Shown here: piece by piece, positions 1 to 6,004 of the stretch | How positions within the stretch are numbered: position 1 is the first letter of the stretch | How the letters are laid out: each line of letters opens with the position of its first letter | Source of the DNA: Desulfobacteraceae bacterium | Lineage (GTDB): Bacteria > Desulfobacterota > Desulfobacteria > Desulfobacterales > BuS5 | Reading direction: 5' to 3' | DNA length: 6,004 bases | NCBI GenBank assembly: GCA_030642865.1 | Contig: DAOWMW010000090.1 | Coordinates: 1 to 6,004 of the forward strand | The notes under the pieces: generated by a model | The model's database searches: none | The model's input: the letters and a program-made list of their open reading frames with translations, nothing else | What the model was told of the DNA's origin: nothing | Position numbers and translations under genes: made by a program

Positions 1-107
1 AAGGCGTGAAAACGTAGGAATATCAAGATATTTATACGTTTTCGTAACGCAGTCAGACAGGATGGATCGACGCTTAAAATGCTAAGTTATTTTTGATCGA
101 GTCCTAA
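1..107. repeat. Long palindromic dispersed repeat, copy 1 (left part cut by the window edge)
   Basis: This non-coding segment aligns without gaps to 5898-6004 in the same orientation, with 7 differences in 107 bases. It is the centre and right arm of a long imperfect palindrome. The centre is AATATC-AA-GATATT at 19-32. It is flanked by GAAAACGTA (8-16) against TACGTTTTC (35-43), then by GCGT (4-7) against ACGC (47-50). GTCAGACAGG (52-61) would pair with a left-arm block that lies outside the window. The right end appears to be CCTAA at 103-107. There is no open reading frame or transposase. It lies 3' of uvrC on the gene strand. It could be a MITE-like element or an intergenic palindromic unit; the sequence alone cannot decide. 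Confidence 0.85.
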
Positions 108-111
108 CAGT

Positions 112-173
112 GGAGGAAGTTTATACCAGCAGTCTCCGGACAGGAAATTGCAGGAAACTATTAAACTTCCCCC
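112..173. repeat. Inverted repeat in the gene-free region downstream of uvrC
   Basis: GGAAGTTTA (115-123) is perfectly complementary to TAAACTTCC (162-170). The outer bases 112-113 against 172-173 also pair, across one mismatch. The loop is 38 bases, so a stable hairpin is possible but not compelling. It lies between the palindromic repeat and the uvrC 3' stem-loop. I see no coding sequence in the whole stretch 108-242; this inverted repeat and a 7-base one at 187-193 / 211-217 are its only visible structures. Confidence 0.4.
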
Positions 174-186
174 ACCCAGGAATCTA

Positions 187-217
187 AGGATTGTGAATTT
201 ATTTCATCCCCAATCCT
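187..217. repeat. Short inverted repeat, possibly a decayed repeat terminus
   Basis: AGGATTG (187-193) pairs with CAATCCT (211-217) around a 17-base AT-rich loop. The right side, ending TCCTAAC at 214-220, resembles the right end of the long palindrome, which also ends TCCTAAC at 102-108: about 17 of 25 bases match when the two ends are aligned. This could be a remnant of a third copy, or chance in AT-rich DNA. No terminator-like U tract follows on either strand. Confidence 0.3.
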
Positions 218-242
218 AACCGGATATTACGGAGTTTATATA

Positions 243-279
243 GTCCCTGGAGGAAAAATTCTATTTTTTCTCCAGGGAC
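243..279 (-). terminator. Stem-loop spanning the uvrC stop codon; possible terminator or 3'-end stabiliser
   Basis: GTCCCTGGAG (243-252) and CTCCAGGGAC (270-279) are perfect complements over 10 bases. Inside them, after one imperfect position (253/269), A5 (254-258) pairs with T5 (264-268) around the 5-base loop 259-263. The uvrC stop codon TAG is read from 261-263, in the loop, so the last codons of uvrC (Leu-Glu-Lys-Lys) form one arm. In the minus-strand RNA position 253/269 is a C-A mismatch; on the plus strand it would be a G-U wobble. No run of T follows the stem on the gene strand, so classical intrinsic termination is uncertain. Protection of the 3' end of the mRNA is an equally good reading. 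Confidence 0.55.
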
Positions 280-2102
280 AGATTAGCCTTTATCGCTTTT
301 GCATCTTTTTGACTGATTACTGGCAGCGCACTTATCTCTTTAAGTGTTGCTGCCTGAATTTTTTTTATGCTTTTGAAATGTTTTAAAAGAATTCTTTTCT
401 TTTTATCTCCTATTCCAGGGATTTCATCCAGGGCAGAATGCTTTTGAGCTTTTAAACGTTTGTTTTTGTGATAAGATGTGGCAAACCGGTGAGCCTCGTC
501 CCTGATCCTTTCAAAAAAAAGGAGCAGGTCATCTTCCCCCCTGAAGACTAAAGGGTTTGACCGTTTATGTTTGTATATTTTATCTTTGGTTTCTCCTTTT
601 ATTTCATCCTTTTTAGCAATTCCAAGTATTTCGAAATTTACCTTGATATTGAGTGATTTTAATATTGAGACTCCGGTACTTATTTGCCCTCTCCCACCAT
701 CAAGAAGCAAAATATCAGGGTAGGGCTTTGACTCTTCTCCTTTTCCGAATCTCCTTTGCAGGACTTCTGCCATATACGCGTAATCGTTTTGTTCAGCGAC
801 TCCCTTAATAGCATATCTCCTGTATAATGATTTTTTGGGAAGGCCATTTTCAAAGACAACCATGGCGGAAACCGGATTGGTTCCTGATATACTGGCATTG
901 TCAAAACATTCTATTCTGCGGGGCAGTCTGTCCATTTTTATTTTTTTTTGGATGCGGAGTAATAAATCTTTGCCATGGGATTCGGCATTCTGAATTTCAT
1001 TTAATTTGTTTACGGCATTTTTATGTGCCATTTTAATAAGATCTGATTTTTGTCCCCTTTGGGGATGGTGGATAGATACTTTTGCTCCTTTTAGAGAGCT
1101 TAATATTTCTTCGATGAGAAAATAATCTTCAAGATTTACTGGGACAAGTATCTCTTTTGGAATAAATGGAACTTTTTCATAATATTGTCTGATAAATCCC
1201 CCTGCTACCTCCGCATCCGTGGAGATGGTTTCTGCAAAACTGAAATGTCGGGTACCAACAAGGAATCCTTTACGCACATTTAAAAGGGTAATAACTAAAG
1301 AACAGGATGATCTTGCAATGGATAAAACATCTCTGTCAACAAAATCTGTTGTAGCTGCCACCTGCTTTTCCACGGTTTTTTCTATGGCAAACATTTTATC
1401 CCTCAGCTCGGCTGCTTTTTCAAAATTTTCTTCTGCTGCTGCCTTGTGCATCCCTTTTTTTATTTTTTTAATAAGATCGACCCTGTTTCCCTTTAAAAAA
1501 AGTATAACTTCATTAACAATATTAAAGTATTCTTCCTGCTTTACGTCAAAACAACATGGGGCCATGCAAAGATTAAGCTGATAATTGAGGCAGGGCCGTA
1601 TTCTTTTTTTTAAATCTACTGTTTTACATTTTCTTAATTTGAATATTTTGTTGATTATATTCAATGTTTGACGCACTGCGCCGCTGGATGCAAAAGGGCC
1701 AAAATATAAGGCACCATCTTTCTTGATTTTTCTAACCACGGACAGGTAAGGATGGGAATTCCCGGTATCTAATCGAAGGGAGGGATATCTTTTGTCATCT
1801 TTTAAAATAACATTATAACGGGGGCGATATTTCTTTATAAGGTTTGACTCTAAAATCAGAGCCTCTTTTTCAGTTCTTGTAATTATTATTTCAAAGGATA
1901 AAATTTTTTTAACAAGGAGTTCTCCTTTTATGTTTGATAAAACCGGTTTAATAAAATATGAAGAGAGTCTTTTCTTGAGATTGCCGGCTTTTCCCACATA
2001 AATGATTTTTTTGTCAGAGTCCTGCATTAGATAAACACCTGGTTCATGGGGAGCAATGGATAACAGGTGCATAATTTTCTTGTTTTGCTGTTCGGAGTCC
2101 AT
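261..2102 (-). CDS. uvrC: UvrABC system protein C (excinuclease subunit UvrC)
   Basis: UvrC is the nuclease of nucleotide-excision repair: recruited by UvrB on damaged DNA, it cuts 3' and then 5' of the lesion. Numbering from the ATG at 2102 gives 613 residues, close to the 610 of E. coli. Domains in order: GIY-YIG nuclease (GVY 22-24, YVG 35-37, Arg45, Glu85, Asn97); a four-cysteine cluster Cys159/171/179/183 with the 12-8-4 spacing of the reported Fe-S site; UVR motif about 208-242 for contact with UvrB; RNase H-like nuclease with Asp401, Asp440, Asp468 and His538, matching E. coli D399/D438/D466/H538; two helix-hairpin-helix DNA-binding motifs about 558-608. An in-frame TTG at 2135 would add 11 residues. 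Neither start has a clear Shine-Dalgarno sequence. I prefer the ATG because it puts GVY at the usual distance from the N-terminus. The gene follows uvrB closely and is probably cotranscribed with it. Confidence 0.97.
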   Translation of the reverse strand: MDSEQQNKKIMHLLSIAPHEPGVYLMQDSDKKIIYVGKAGNLKKRLSSYFIKPVLSNIKGELLVKKILSFEIIITRTEKEALILESNLIKKYRPRYNVILKDDKRYPSLRLDTGNSHPYLSVVRKIKKDGALYFGPFASSGAVRQTLNIINKIFKLRKCKTVDLKKRIRPCLNYQLNLCMAPCCFDVKQEEYFNIVNEVILFLKGNRVDLIKKIKKGMHKAAAEENFEKAAELRDKMFAIEKTVEKQVAATTDFVDRDVLSIARSSCSLVITLLNVRKGFLVGTRHFSFAETISTDAEVAGGFIRQYYEKVPFIPKEILVPVNLEDYFLIEEILSSLKGAKVSIHHPQRGQKSDLIKMAHKNAVNKLNEIQNAESHGKDLLLRIQKKIKMDRLPRRIECFDNASISGTNPVSAMVVFENGLPKKSLYRRYAIKGVAEQNDYAYMAEVLQRRFGKGEESKPYPDILLLDGGRGQISTGVSILKSLNIKVNFEILGIAKKDEIKGETKDKIYKHKRSNPLVFRGEDDLLLFFERIRDEAHRFATSYHKNKRLKAQKHSALDEIPGIGDKKKRILLKHFKSIKKIQAATLKEISALPVISQKDAKAIKANLSLEKK

Positions 2103-2168
2103 ATGAGGATTTATACAGGGTTTAAATGATTTCAAGCTGTTTGATAAAAAGGAAATTTTTTTGTAATT

Positions 2169-4169
2169 TTACAGGAGGCTTATCTCCATGAGTTCTTTTA
2201 TCTGGTCCCTTATCCTGGCGGCTTTTTCAAAAGCGAGTTCTTTTACAGCCATGCTCATATCTTTTTTTAAATTTTTAATTATACTCTCCAGACTGTCTGA
2301 AGATTTTTTCTTTAATGATTTATACAGGGCAGCAGGTTCCATGACCAGGCTGTCAGAGGTGGTCTCATCATAAAGGGAAGCAAAAGCCGATTTTATATCT
2401 TTTTTTATAGATGCCGGGGTTATTCCATGCTTTTTATTGAATGCTTCCTGTATTTTTCTTCGGCGGCCTGTTTCACTTAACGCCATGTTCATCGATTTTG
2501 TGATCACATCAGCATACATGATAACTTTACCATGGACATTTCTTGAAGCGCGGCCGCAGGTCTGGATTAGAGATTTTTCTGATCTCAAAAACCCTTCCTT
2601 GTCGGCATCCAAAATAGCCACAAGGGAAACCTCGGGCAGATCCAGCCCCTCACGAAGCAGATTAATCCCTATGAGGACATCAAAAACACCAGATCTAAGA
2701 TCGGTTATTATATCCATTCGCTCAAGAGTCTTTATATCCGAATGCATATATCTAACCTTAACATCAAGCTCCGAATAATAGTCCGTCAGGTCCTCAGCCA
2801 TCCGTTTTGTAAGGGTGGTAACAAGAACTCTTTCTTTTTTATCAATACAATCCATGATCTCACCATAGAGATCATCGACCTGGTTTCCGGCGCTTCTTAC
2901 TTCTATTTCAGGGTCTAAAAGACCGGTGGGTCTTACAACCTGCTCAACAACCAGTCCTTGTGCGGCAGATAGCTCATACTTTGAAGGTGTAGCTGATACA
3001 AATATTACCTGATTGTTTTTGGATTTAAATTCTTCAAACTTCAAAGGCCTGTTATCAAGTGCGGAGGGAAGACGAAAACCATGCTTTGTCAGAGTCTCCT
3101 TGCGGGATCTGTCTCCTTTATACATTCCATGAAGCTGGGGAATTGATATATGGCTTTCATCTATACAGATCAGAAAATCACCAGGAAAATAATCTATGAG
3201 AGTCGGTGCAGGCTCACCTTTTCCCCTTCCTGTGATATGGCGGGAATAATTTTCAATTCCATTACAATATCCCATTTCCAGCATCATTTCCATGTCAAAA
3301 TTAGTCCTTTCTTCTATCCTCTGGGCCTCTATCAGTAACTTTTGGTCTCTGAAAAAATCTATTCTCTCCTTTAATTCTGCTTGAATAGAATCAATGGCAC
3401 ATTTTAATTTTTCTTTATTTGTTACATAATGGCTGGCAGGATATATGGTGACAGATGTCAATGACTTTATGATATTTCCCTTGAGAGGGTCAATATGGGC
3501 AATCGATTCTATATAATCTCCAAAAAAATCTATTCGAATAGCTATCTCCGCCTCATAGGCCGGATATATCTCGACCCTGTCTCCTCTTACCCTGAAAACA
3601 CCCCTGTGAAAATCAATATCATTCCGTTCGTAATGTATTGAAACAAGTTTGGCAAGAAACCTGTCCCGTTCCAGTTCCATTTCAGTCTGGACAGGGATGC
3701 TCATGGCCAGGTATTCTTCGGGTTCACCAAGCCCAAAAATACATGATACACTTGCTACAACTATTACGTCCCTGCGGGAAAGAACAGATACGGTTGCAGC
3801 ATGACGAAGCTTGTCAATCATATCATTTATTGAGGAGTCTTTTTGAATGTAGGTGTCGGTTGAAGGTAAATAGGCCTCAGGCTGGTAATAATCGTAATAA
3901 CTTACAAAATATTCAACAGCATTTTCAGGAAATAAATTTTTAAACTCACTGTACAACTGGGCTGCAAGGGTTTTGTTGGGTGCTATAATCAGGGCTGGCT
4001 TACCTGATCTTGCAATAACATTTGCCATGGTAAATGTTTTACCTGAACCTGTAACACCTAAGAGAACCTGATATTTTTTGCCGGATAAAACACCCTTGCT
4101 TAAGGCATCTATGGCTTTTGGCTGGTCTCCCTTTGGAGAGAAATTTTGTGTTAATTTAAAAGGGATCAT
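2169..4169 (-). CDS. uvrB: UvrABC system protein B (excinuclease subunit UvrB, damage-verifying helicase)
   Basis: UvrB is the superfamily 2 helicase-like ATPase that receives damaged DNA from UvrA, inserts a beta-hairpin between the strands to verify the lesion, and recruits UvrC. The 666 residues compare with 673 in E. coli. Visible motifs: Walker A GVTGSGKT 38-45 (Lys44); the tyrosine-rich beta-hairpin at 90-100 with Tyr91, 92, 94 and 95; Walker B DESH 337-340; SAT 392-394; motif V around [14 protein letters not shown] 501-514; motif [11 protein letters not shown] 536-544 with Arg540 and Arg543; and a C-terminal UVR motif about 625-662 that binds UvrA and UvrC. The ATG at 4169 gives the expected N-terminus; only a weak AGGT lies upstream, about 14 bases away. 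The gene sits 191 bases after cysS, and the stop precedes uvrC by 33 or 66 bases depending on the uvrC start. Nothing is missing or frameshifted. Confidence 0.98.
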   Translation of the reverse strand: MIPFKLTQNFSPKGDQPKAIDALSKGVLSGKKYQVLLGVTGSGKTFTMANVIARSGKPALIIAPNKTLAAQLYSEFKNLFPENAVEYFVSYYDYYQPEAYLPSTDTYIQKDSSINDMIDKLRHAATVSVLSRRDVIVVASVSCIFGLGEPEEYLAMSIPVQTEMELERDRFLAKLVSIHYERNDIDFHRGVFRVRGDRVEIYPAYEAEIAIRIDFFGDYIESIAHIDPLKGNIIKSLTSVTIYPASHYVTNKEKLKCAIDSIQAELKERIDFFRDQKLLIEAQRIEERTNFDMEMMLEMGYCNGIENYSRHITGRGKGEPAPTLIDYFPGDFLICIDESHISIPQLHGMYKGDRSRKETLTKHGFRLPSALDNRPLKFEEFKSKNNQVIFVSATPSKYELSAAQGLVVEQVVRPTGLLDPEIEVRSAGNQVDDLYGEIMDCIDKKERVLVTTLTKRMAEDLTDYYSELDVKVRYMHSDIKTLERMDIITDLRSGVFDVLIGINLLREGLDLPEVSLVAILDADKEGFLRSEKSLIQTCGRASRNVHGKVIMYADVITKSMNMALSETGRRRKIQEAFNKKHGITPASIKKDIKSAFASLYDETTSDSLVMEPAALYKSLKKKSSDSLESIIKNLKKDMSMAVKELAFEKAARIRDQIKELMEISLL

Positions 4170-4191
4170 AGTGAAATTATTCGACCTGTTC

Positions 4192-4321
4192 GGTTAGCAG
4201 TTAGCTATTAGCCAAAATTGATCACAGGATGTGTTTTCACCCACTGGGTGTTATTTCCTGCTGACGCAATACCCCGGTTTTTCAAAGCTGACTGCTAACG
4301 GCTAATAGCTGACAGCTAACA
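4192..4321. repeat. Inverted array of degenerate GCTRAYN heptamers between cysS and uvrB
   Basis: Five consecutive 7-base units run from 4287 to 4321 on the plus strand: GCTGACT, GCTAACG, GCTAATA, GCTGACA, GCTAACA. Three units of the same pattern lie on the minus strand at 4192-4212: GCTAATA, GCTAACT, GCTAACC. The arms 4193-4213 and 4300-4320 are complementary at 19 of 21 positions around an 86-base core, so DNA or RNA could form a large hairpin. The core holds a small perfect hairpin, CACCC (4238-4242) / GGGTG (4246-4250). There is no coding capacity. It occupies most of the spacer of 4170-4360 and would lie in the mRNA if cysS and uvrB are cotranscribed. Its function is unknown. Confidence 0.75.
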
Positions 4322-4343
4322 ATAGCTGCAGCAATACACTGAA

Positions 4344-4356
4344 TCAGCGTAGCTGA
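4344..4356 (-). other. Small hairpin just after the cysS stop codon
   Basis: TCAGC (4344-4348) and GCTGA (4352-4356) form a perfect 5-base stem with a 3-base loop, starting five bases past the cysS stop (TAA read from 4361-4363). No T run follows on the gene strand, so this is not a convincing intrinsic terminator, and read-through into uvrB remains possible. Confidence 0.3.
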
Positions 4357-4360
4357 GTAG

Positions 4361-5800
4361 TTACTTTTGAACTTTCCATATGGTCCCATCGGGGGTGTCT
4401 TTAATAACTATATGCATTTCGGATAATTTTTTGCGTATACTGTCTGCAAGCCCCCAGTCTTTTGCCTTTCTGGCATCAGCACGATCTTGTATCATTTTAT
4501 CGATAAGAGCAGGTTCCACAGATTCCTGCTCCATTATAGAGGCTTTTTTTGCACTAAAATACGATTCAGGAGACCGGGAGATAATGCCGAGAACAGAGCC
4601 TGTTTTAATAATATTTTTTTGTGCTGACTTTATTTGCTCAAACATATCACCGGTAAATTCTTTGTTGTCAAGGAGCCGGTTTGTTTCTCTCACAGTCTCA
4701 AAAAGGATGCCTATACCCCGGGCAGAATTGAAATCATCATCCATTGCTTTGGAAAATTTTTCCCAAAGATCATTTTCCCCTTTATCTTCTCCGGAATAAT
4801 TTTCTGTTTCCATTCTTTTTTCTATTCTTTCCAAAAGAGAATAAATTTTATCAAGGCTTGAAGATGCTTCATCCAAAGCCTTATCTGTAAAATCTATGGG
4901 GCTTCTGTAATGTTTGGAAAGTAAAAAGAGCCTTGTTACATCAGGGTGATATTTTTTATTCACATCTTTGATCATGAGAAAATTACCCAGGGATTTGGAC
5001 ATCTTCTCTTTATTAACATTTACAAACCCATTATGGATCCAGTATTTTACAAATGGTTTTCCTGAAGCCGCTTCTGACTGGGCAATTTCATTCTCATGAT
5101 GGGGAAAGATTAAATCTTTGCCTCCTCCATGGATATCAAAAGTTTCTCCCAGGTATTTCATACTCATGGCAGAGCATTCTATATGCCAGCCTGGCCTTCC
5201 CTTACCCCATGGGCTTTCCCAAAATGGTTCTTCCGGTTTTGAAGATTTCCACAGAGCAAAATCAAAGGGATTCCGCTTTCTGGTATCTATCTTAATTCTG
5301 GCCCCTGCCTTCATATCTTCCAGTCTTCTTCCTGAGAGCTTTCCGTACTCATCAAAGGATTCCACAGAAAAATAGACATCATTGTCAACCTGATATGCAG
5401 AACCTTTTTTAATTAATATATCAACAAGCTGTATGATTTCTTTAATATGTTCAGTTGCTTTTGGTTCCATTGTGGGGCGTTTAACATTTAATGCATCCAT
5501 ATCTTCATGGAATTCATTTATATATTTTTCAGAAATCTGCTGAGGGGTAAGATCCAGCTCTTTAGCTCTGTTGATTATTTTGTCATCAACATCTGTAAAA
5601 TTTCTCACATAAATTACATTAAACCCTTTTTCCTTTAAATAGCGGGCAATAACATCAAAAACCACAACAGACCTGGCATGTCCTATATGACTGGAATCAT
5701 AGACCGTGGGGCCGCAAACATACATGCGCACAGAATTGGGGTCCACGGGTTTAAAAATTTCTTTTTCTCCAGTTAAAGTATTATAAATTTGTATTGTCAT
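4361..5800 (-). CDS. cysS: Cysteinyl-tRNA synthetase (class I)
   Basis: CysRS charges tRNA-Cys with cysteine in the cytoplasm, using ATP. The product is 479 residues, slightly longer than the 461 of E. coli. It shows the class I signatures HIGH (38-41) and KMSKS (266-270) in a Rossmann fold. The zinc site that recognises the cysteine thiol is intact: Cys29, Cys209, His234 and Glu238, at almost the same numbers as E. coli C28/C209/H234/E238. The helical DALR-type region begins near 300 and includes DDDFNSARG 354-362; the C-terminal part ending near WKVQK completes anticodon recognition. The ATG at 5800 gives the family N-terminus; only a weak GGA lies 8 bases upstream. The gene is first in the visible minus-strand series, and its upstream side abuts a long palindromic repeat, so its promoter lies either within that repeat, in the short leader, or beyond the window. 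No T-box leader fits the 41-base gap. Confidence 0.98.
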   Translation of the reverse strand: MTIQIYNTLTGEKEIFKPVDPNSVRMYVCGPTVYDSSHIGHARSVVVFDVIARYLKEKGFNVIYVRNFTDVDDKIINRAKELDLTPQQISEKYINEFHEDMDALNVKRPTMEPKATEHIKEIIQLVDILIKKGSAYQVDNDVYFSVESFDEYGKLSGRRLEDMKAGARIKIDTRKRNPFDFALWKSSKPEEPFWESPWGKGRPGWHIECSAMSMKYLGETFDIHGGGKDLIFPHHENEIAQSEAASGKPFVKYWIHNGFVNVNKEKMSKSLGNFLMIKDVNKKYHPDVTRLFLLSKHYRSPIDFTDKALDEASSSLDKIYSLLERIEKRMETENYSGEDKGENDLWEKFSKAMDDDFNSARGIGILFETVRETNRLLDNKEFTGDMFEQIKSAQKNIIKTGSVLGIISRSPESYFSAKKASIMEQESVEPALIDKMIQDRADARKAKDWGLADSIRKKLSEMHIVIKDTPDGTIWKVQK

Positions 5801-5818
5801 ACATATAATCCATCTTGG

Positions 5819-5841
5819 GGTTCGCTCAAAAACAAGTTTAC
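5819..5841. repeat. Extra partial copy of the palindrome terminus, next to copy 2
   Basis: The segment starting GGTTCGCTCAAAAA resembles two other sequences. It matches the reverse complement of the right end of copy 2 (from 5999 leftwards) at roughly 18-19 of 23 positions. It also matches the adjacent left end starting at 5848 (TTCGATCGAAAAT) at about 15 of 21 positions, 27 bases away. It looks like a duplicated or nested element end within the 41-base cysS leader. No strong promoter is visible here. Confidence 0.45.
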
Positions 5842-6004
5842 TTAGGATTCGATCGAAAATAAATTGGCAATTTTAAGTGTTGAGGCGCCTGCCTGACAAG
5901 GCGCGAAAGCGTAGGAATATCAAGATATTTATACGTTTTCGTAACGCAGTCAGGCAGGATGGATCGACGCTTAAAATGTTAAGTTATTTTTGAGCGAGCC
6001 CTTA
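5842..6004. repeat. Long palindromic dispersed repeat, copy 2 (about 163 bases, nearly complete)
   Basis: An imperfect palindrome is centred between 5922 and 5923. From the centre outward the paired blocks are: AATATC (5916-5921) with GATATT (5924-5929); CGAAAGCGTA (5904-5913) with TACGTTTTCG (5932-5941), one position off; CCTGCCTGAC (5888-5897) with GTCAGGCAGG (5949-5958), perfect; ATTTTAAGTGTTG (5870-5882) with the segment 5965-5977, two positions off and both G-U compatible. The outer arms, from TTAGG at 5842 and to CCCTTA at 6004, pair more loosely. At least 55 positions of each arm are complementary. The right 107 bases match 1-107 in direct orientation. There is no open reading frame. 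It sits directly upstream of the cysS leader. Confidence 0.85.

Noticed and set aside
1..107. CRISPR repeat or attachment site
   Set aside because: There are only two copies, nearly 6 kb apart, with no regular spacers, no cas genes, no integrase and no tRNA end; the palindrome is too long for a CRISPR repeat.
1219..1581. 120-residue plus-strand open frame opposite uvrC
   Set aside because: It lies entirely inside a well-conserved uvrC region (UVR motif and linker), its Ser/Phe-rich composition mirrors the antisense of Lys/Glu codons, and no ribosome-binding site or recognisable domain was seen.
4238..4250. CACCC-ACT-GGGTG hairpin as an intrinsic terminator of cysS
   Set aside because: The stem is only 5 bases and no T run follows it on the gene strand; it is better described as part of the core between the heptamer arms.
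4380..4799. 139-residue plus-strand open frame opposite cysS
   Set aside because: It is antisense to the conserved C-terminal half of cysS, shows no recognisable domain, and is explained by AT-rich antisense coding bias.
5801..5841. Candidate cysS promoter TTGAGC / TATATG on the minus strand
   Set aside because: Each hexamer matches the sigma-70 consensus at only 4 of 6 positions, and the -10 box would end about one base before the start codon, leaving no leader; not supportable.
1..6004. Composite transposon bounded by the two direct repeats
   Set aside because: The repeats encode no transposase and the interior holds only housekeeping genes in a plausible chromosomal order, so mobility of the whole block is not supported.

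Overview
The window carries three complete housekeeping genes, all on the minus strand and read in the order cysS (cysteinyl-tRNA synthetase), uvrB, uvrC (two of the three subunits of the UvrABC nucleotide-excision-repair machine). The DNA is AT-rich and the proteins are close to textbook bacterial forms. The gene order, the AT-rich coding style and the abundance of intergenic palindromic repeats suggest a sulfate-reducing deltaproteobacterium (Desulfobacterota, Desulfobacterales-like). That placement is inference from general impression and would need a protein search.

Layout from left to right on the + strand: 1-107 is most of a long palindromic repeat. 108-242 is gene-free, with two weaker inverted repeats. 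243-279 is a strong stem-loop that contains the uvrC stop codon. 261-2102 (or to 2135 if a TTG start is used) is uvrC. A short spacer separates it from uvrB, 2169-4169. 4170-4360 is a 191-base spacer holding a degenerate GCTRAYN heptamer array on both sides of an 86-base core, able to form a cruciform or hairpin. 4361-5800 is cysS. 5801-5841 is a short leader that includes a fragment resembling the repeat terminus. 5842-6004 is a second, essentially complete copy of the palindromic repeat, in the same orientation as the one at 1-107 (100 of 107 shared bases identical).

UvrB verifies and stabilises DNA damage delivered by UvrA, then recruits UvrC. UvrC cuts on both sides of the lesion with its GIY-YIG and RNase H-like nuclease domains. 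UvrA is not in this window. CysS supplies Cys-tRNA for translation and has no known mechanistic link to repair. All catalytic residues of the three enzymes that can be identified by eye are present, with family-typical spacing, so nothing suggests decay or altered function.

I do not see a novel multi-gene system here. The parts not explained by the genes are the non-coding repeats: the ~163-base palindrome present twice in direct orientation around the gene cluster, the heptamer-based inverted repeat between cysS and uvrB, and the stem-loop that uses the last codons of uvrC as one arm. No tRNA, rRNA, CRISPR array or transposase gene was recognised.
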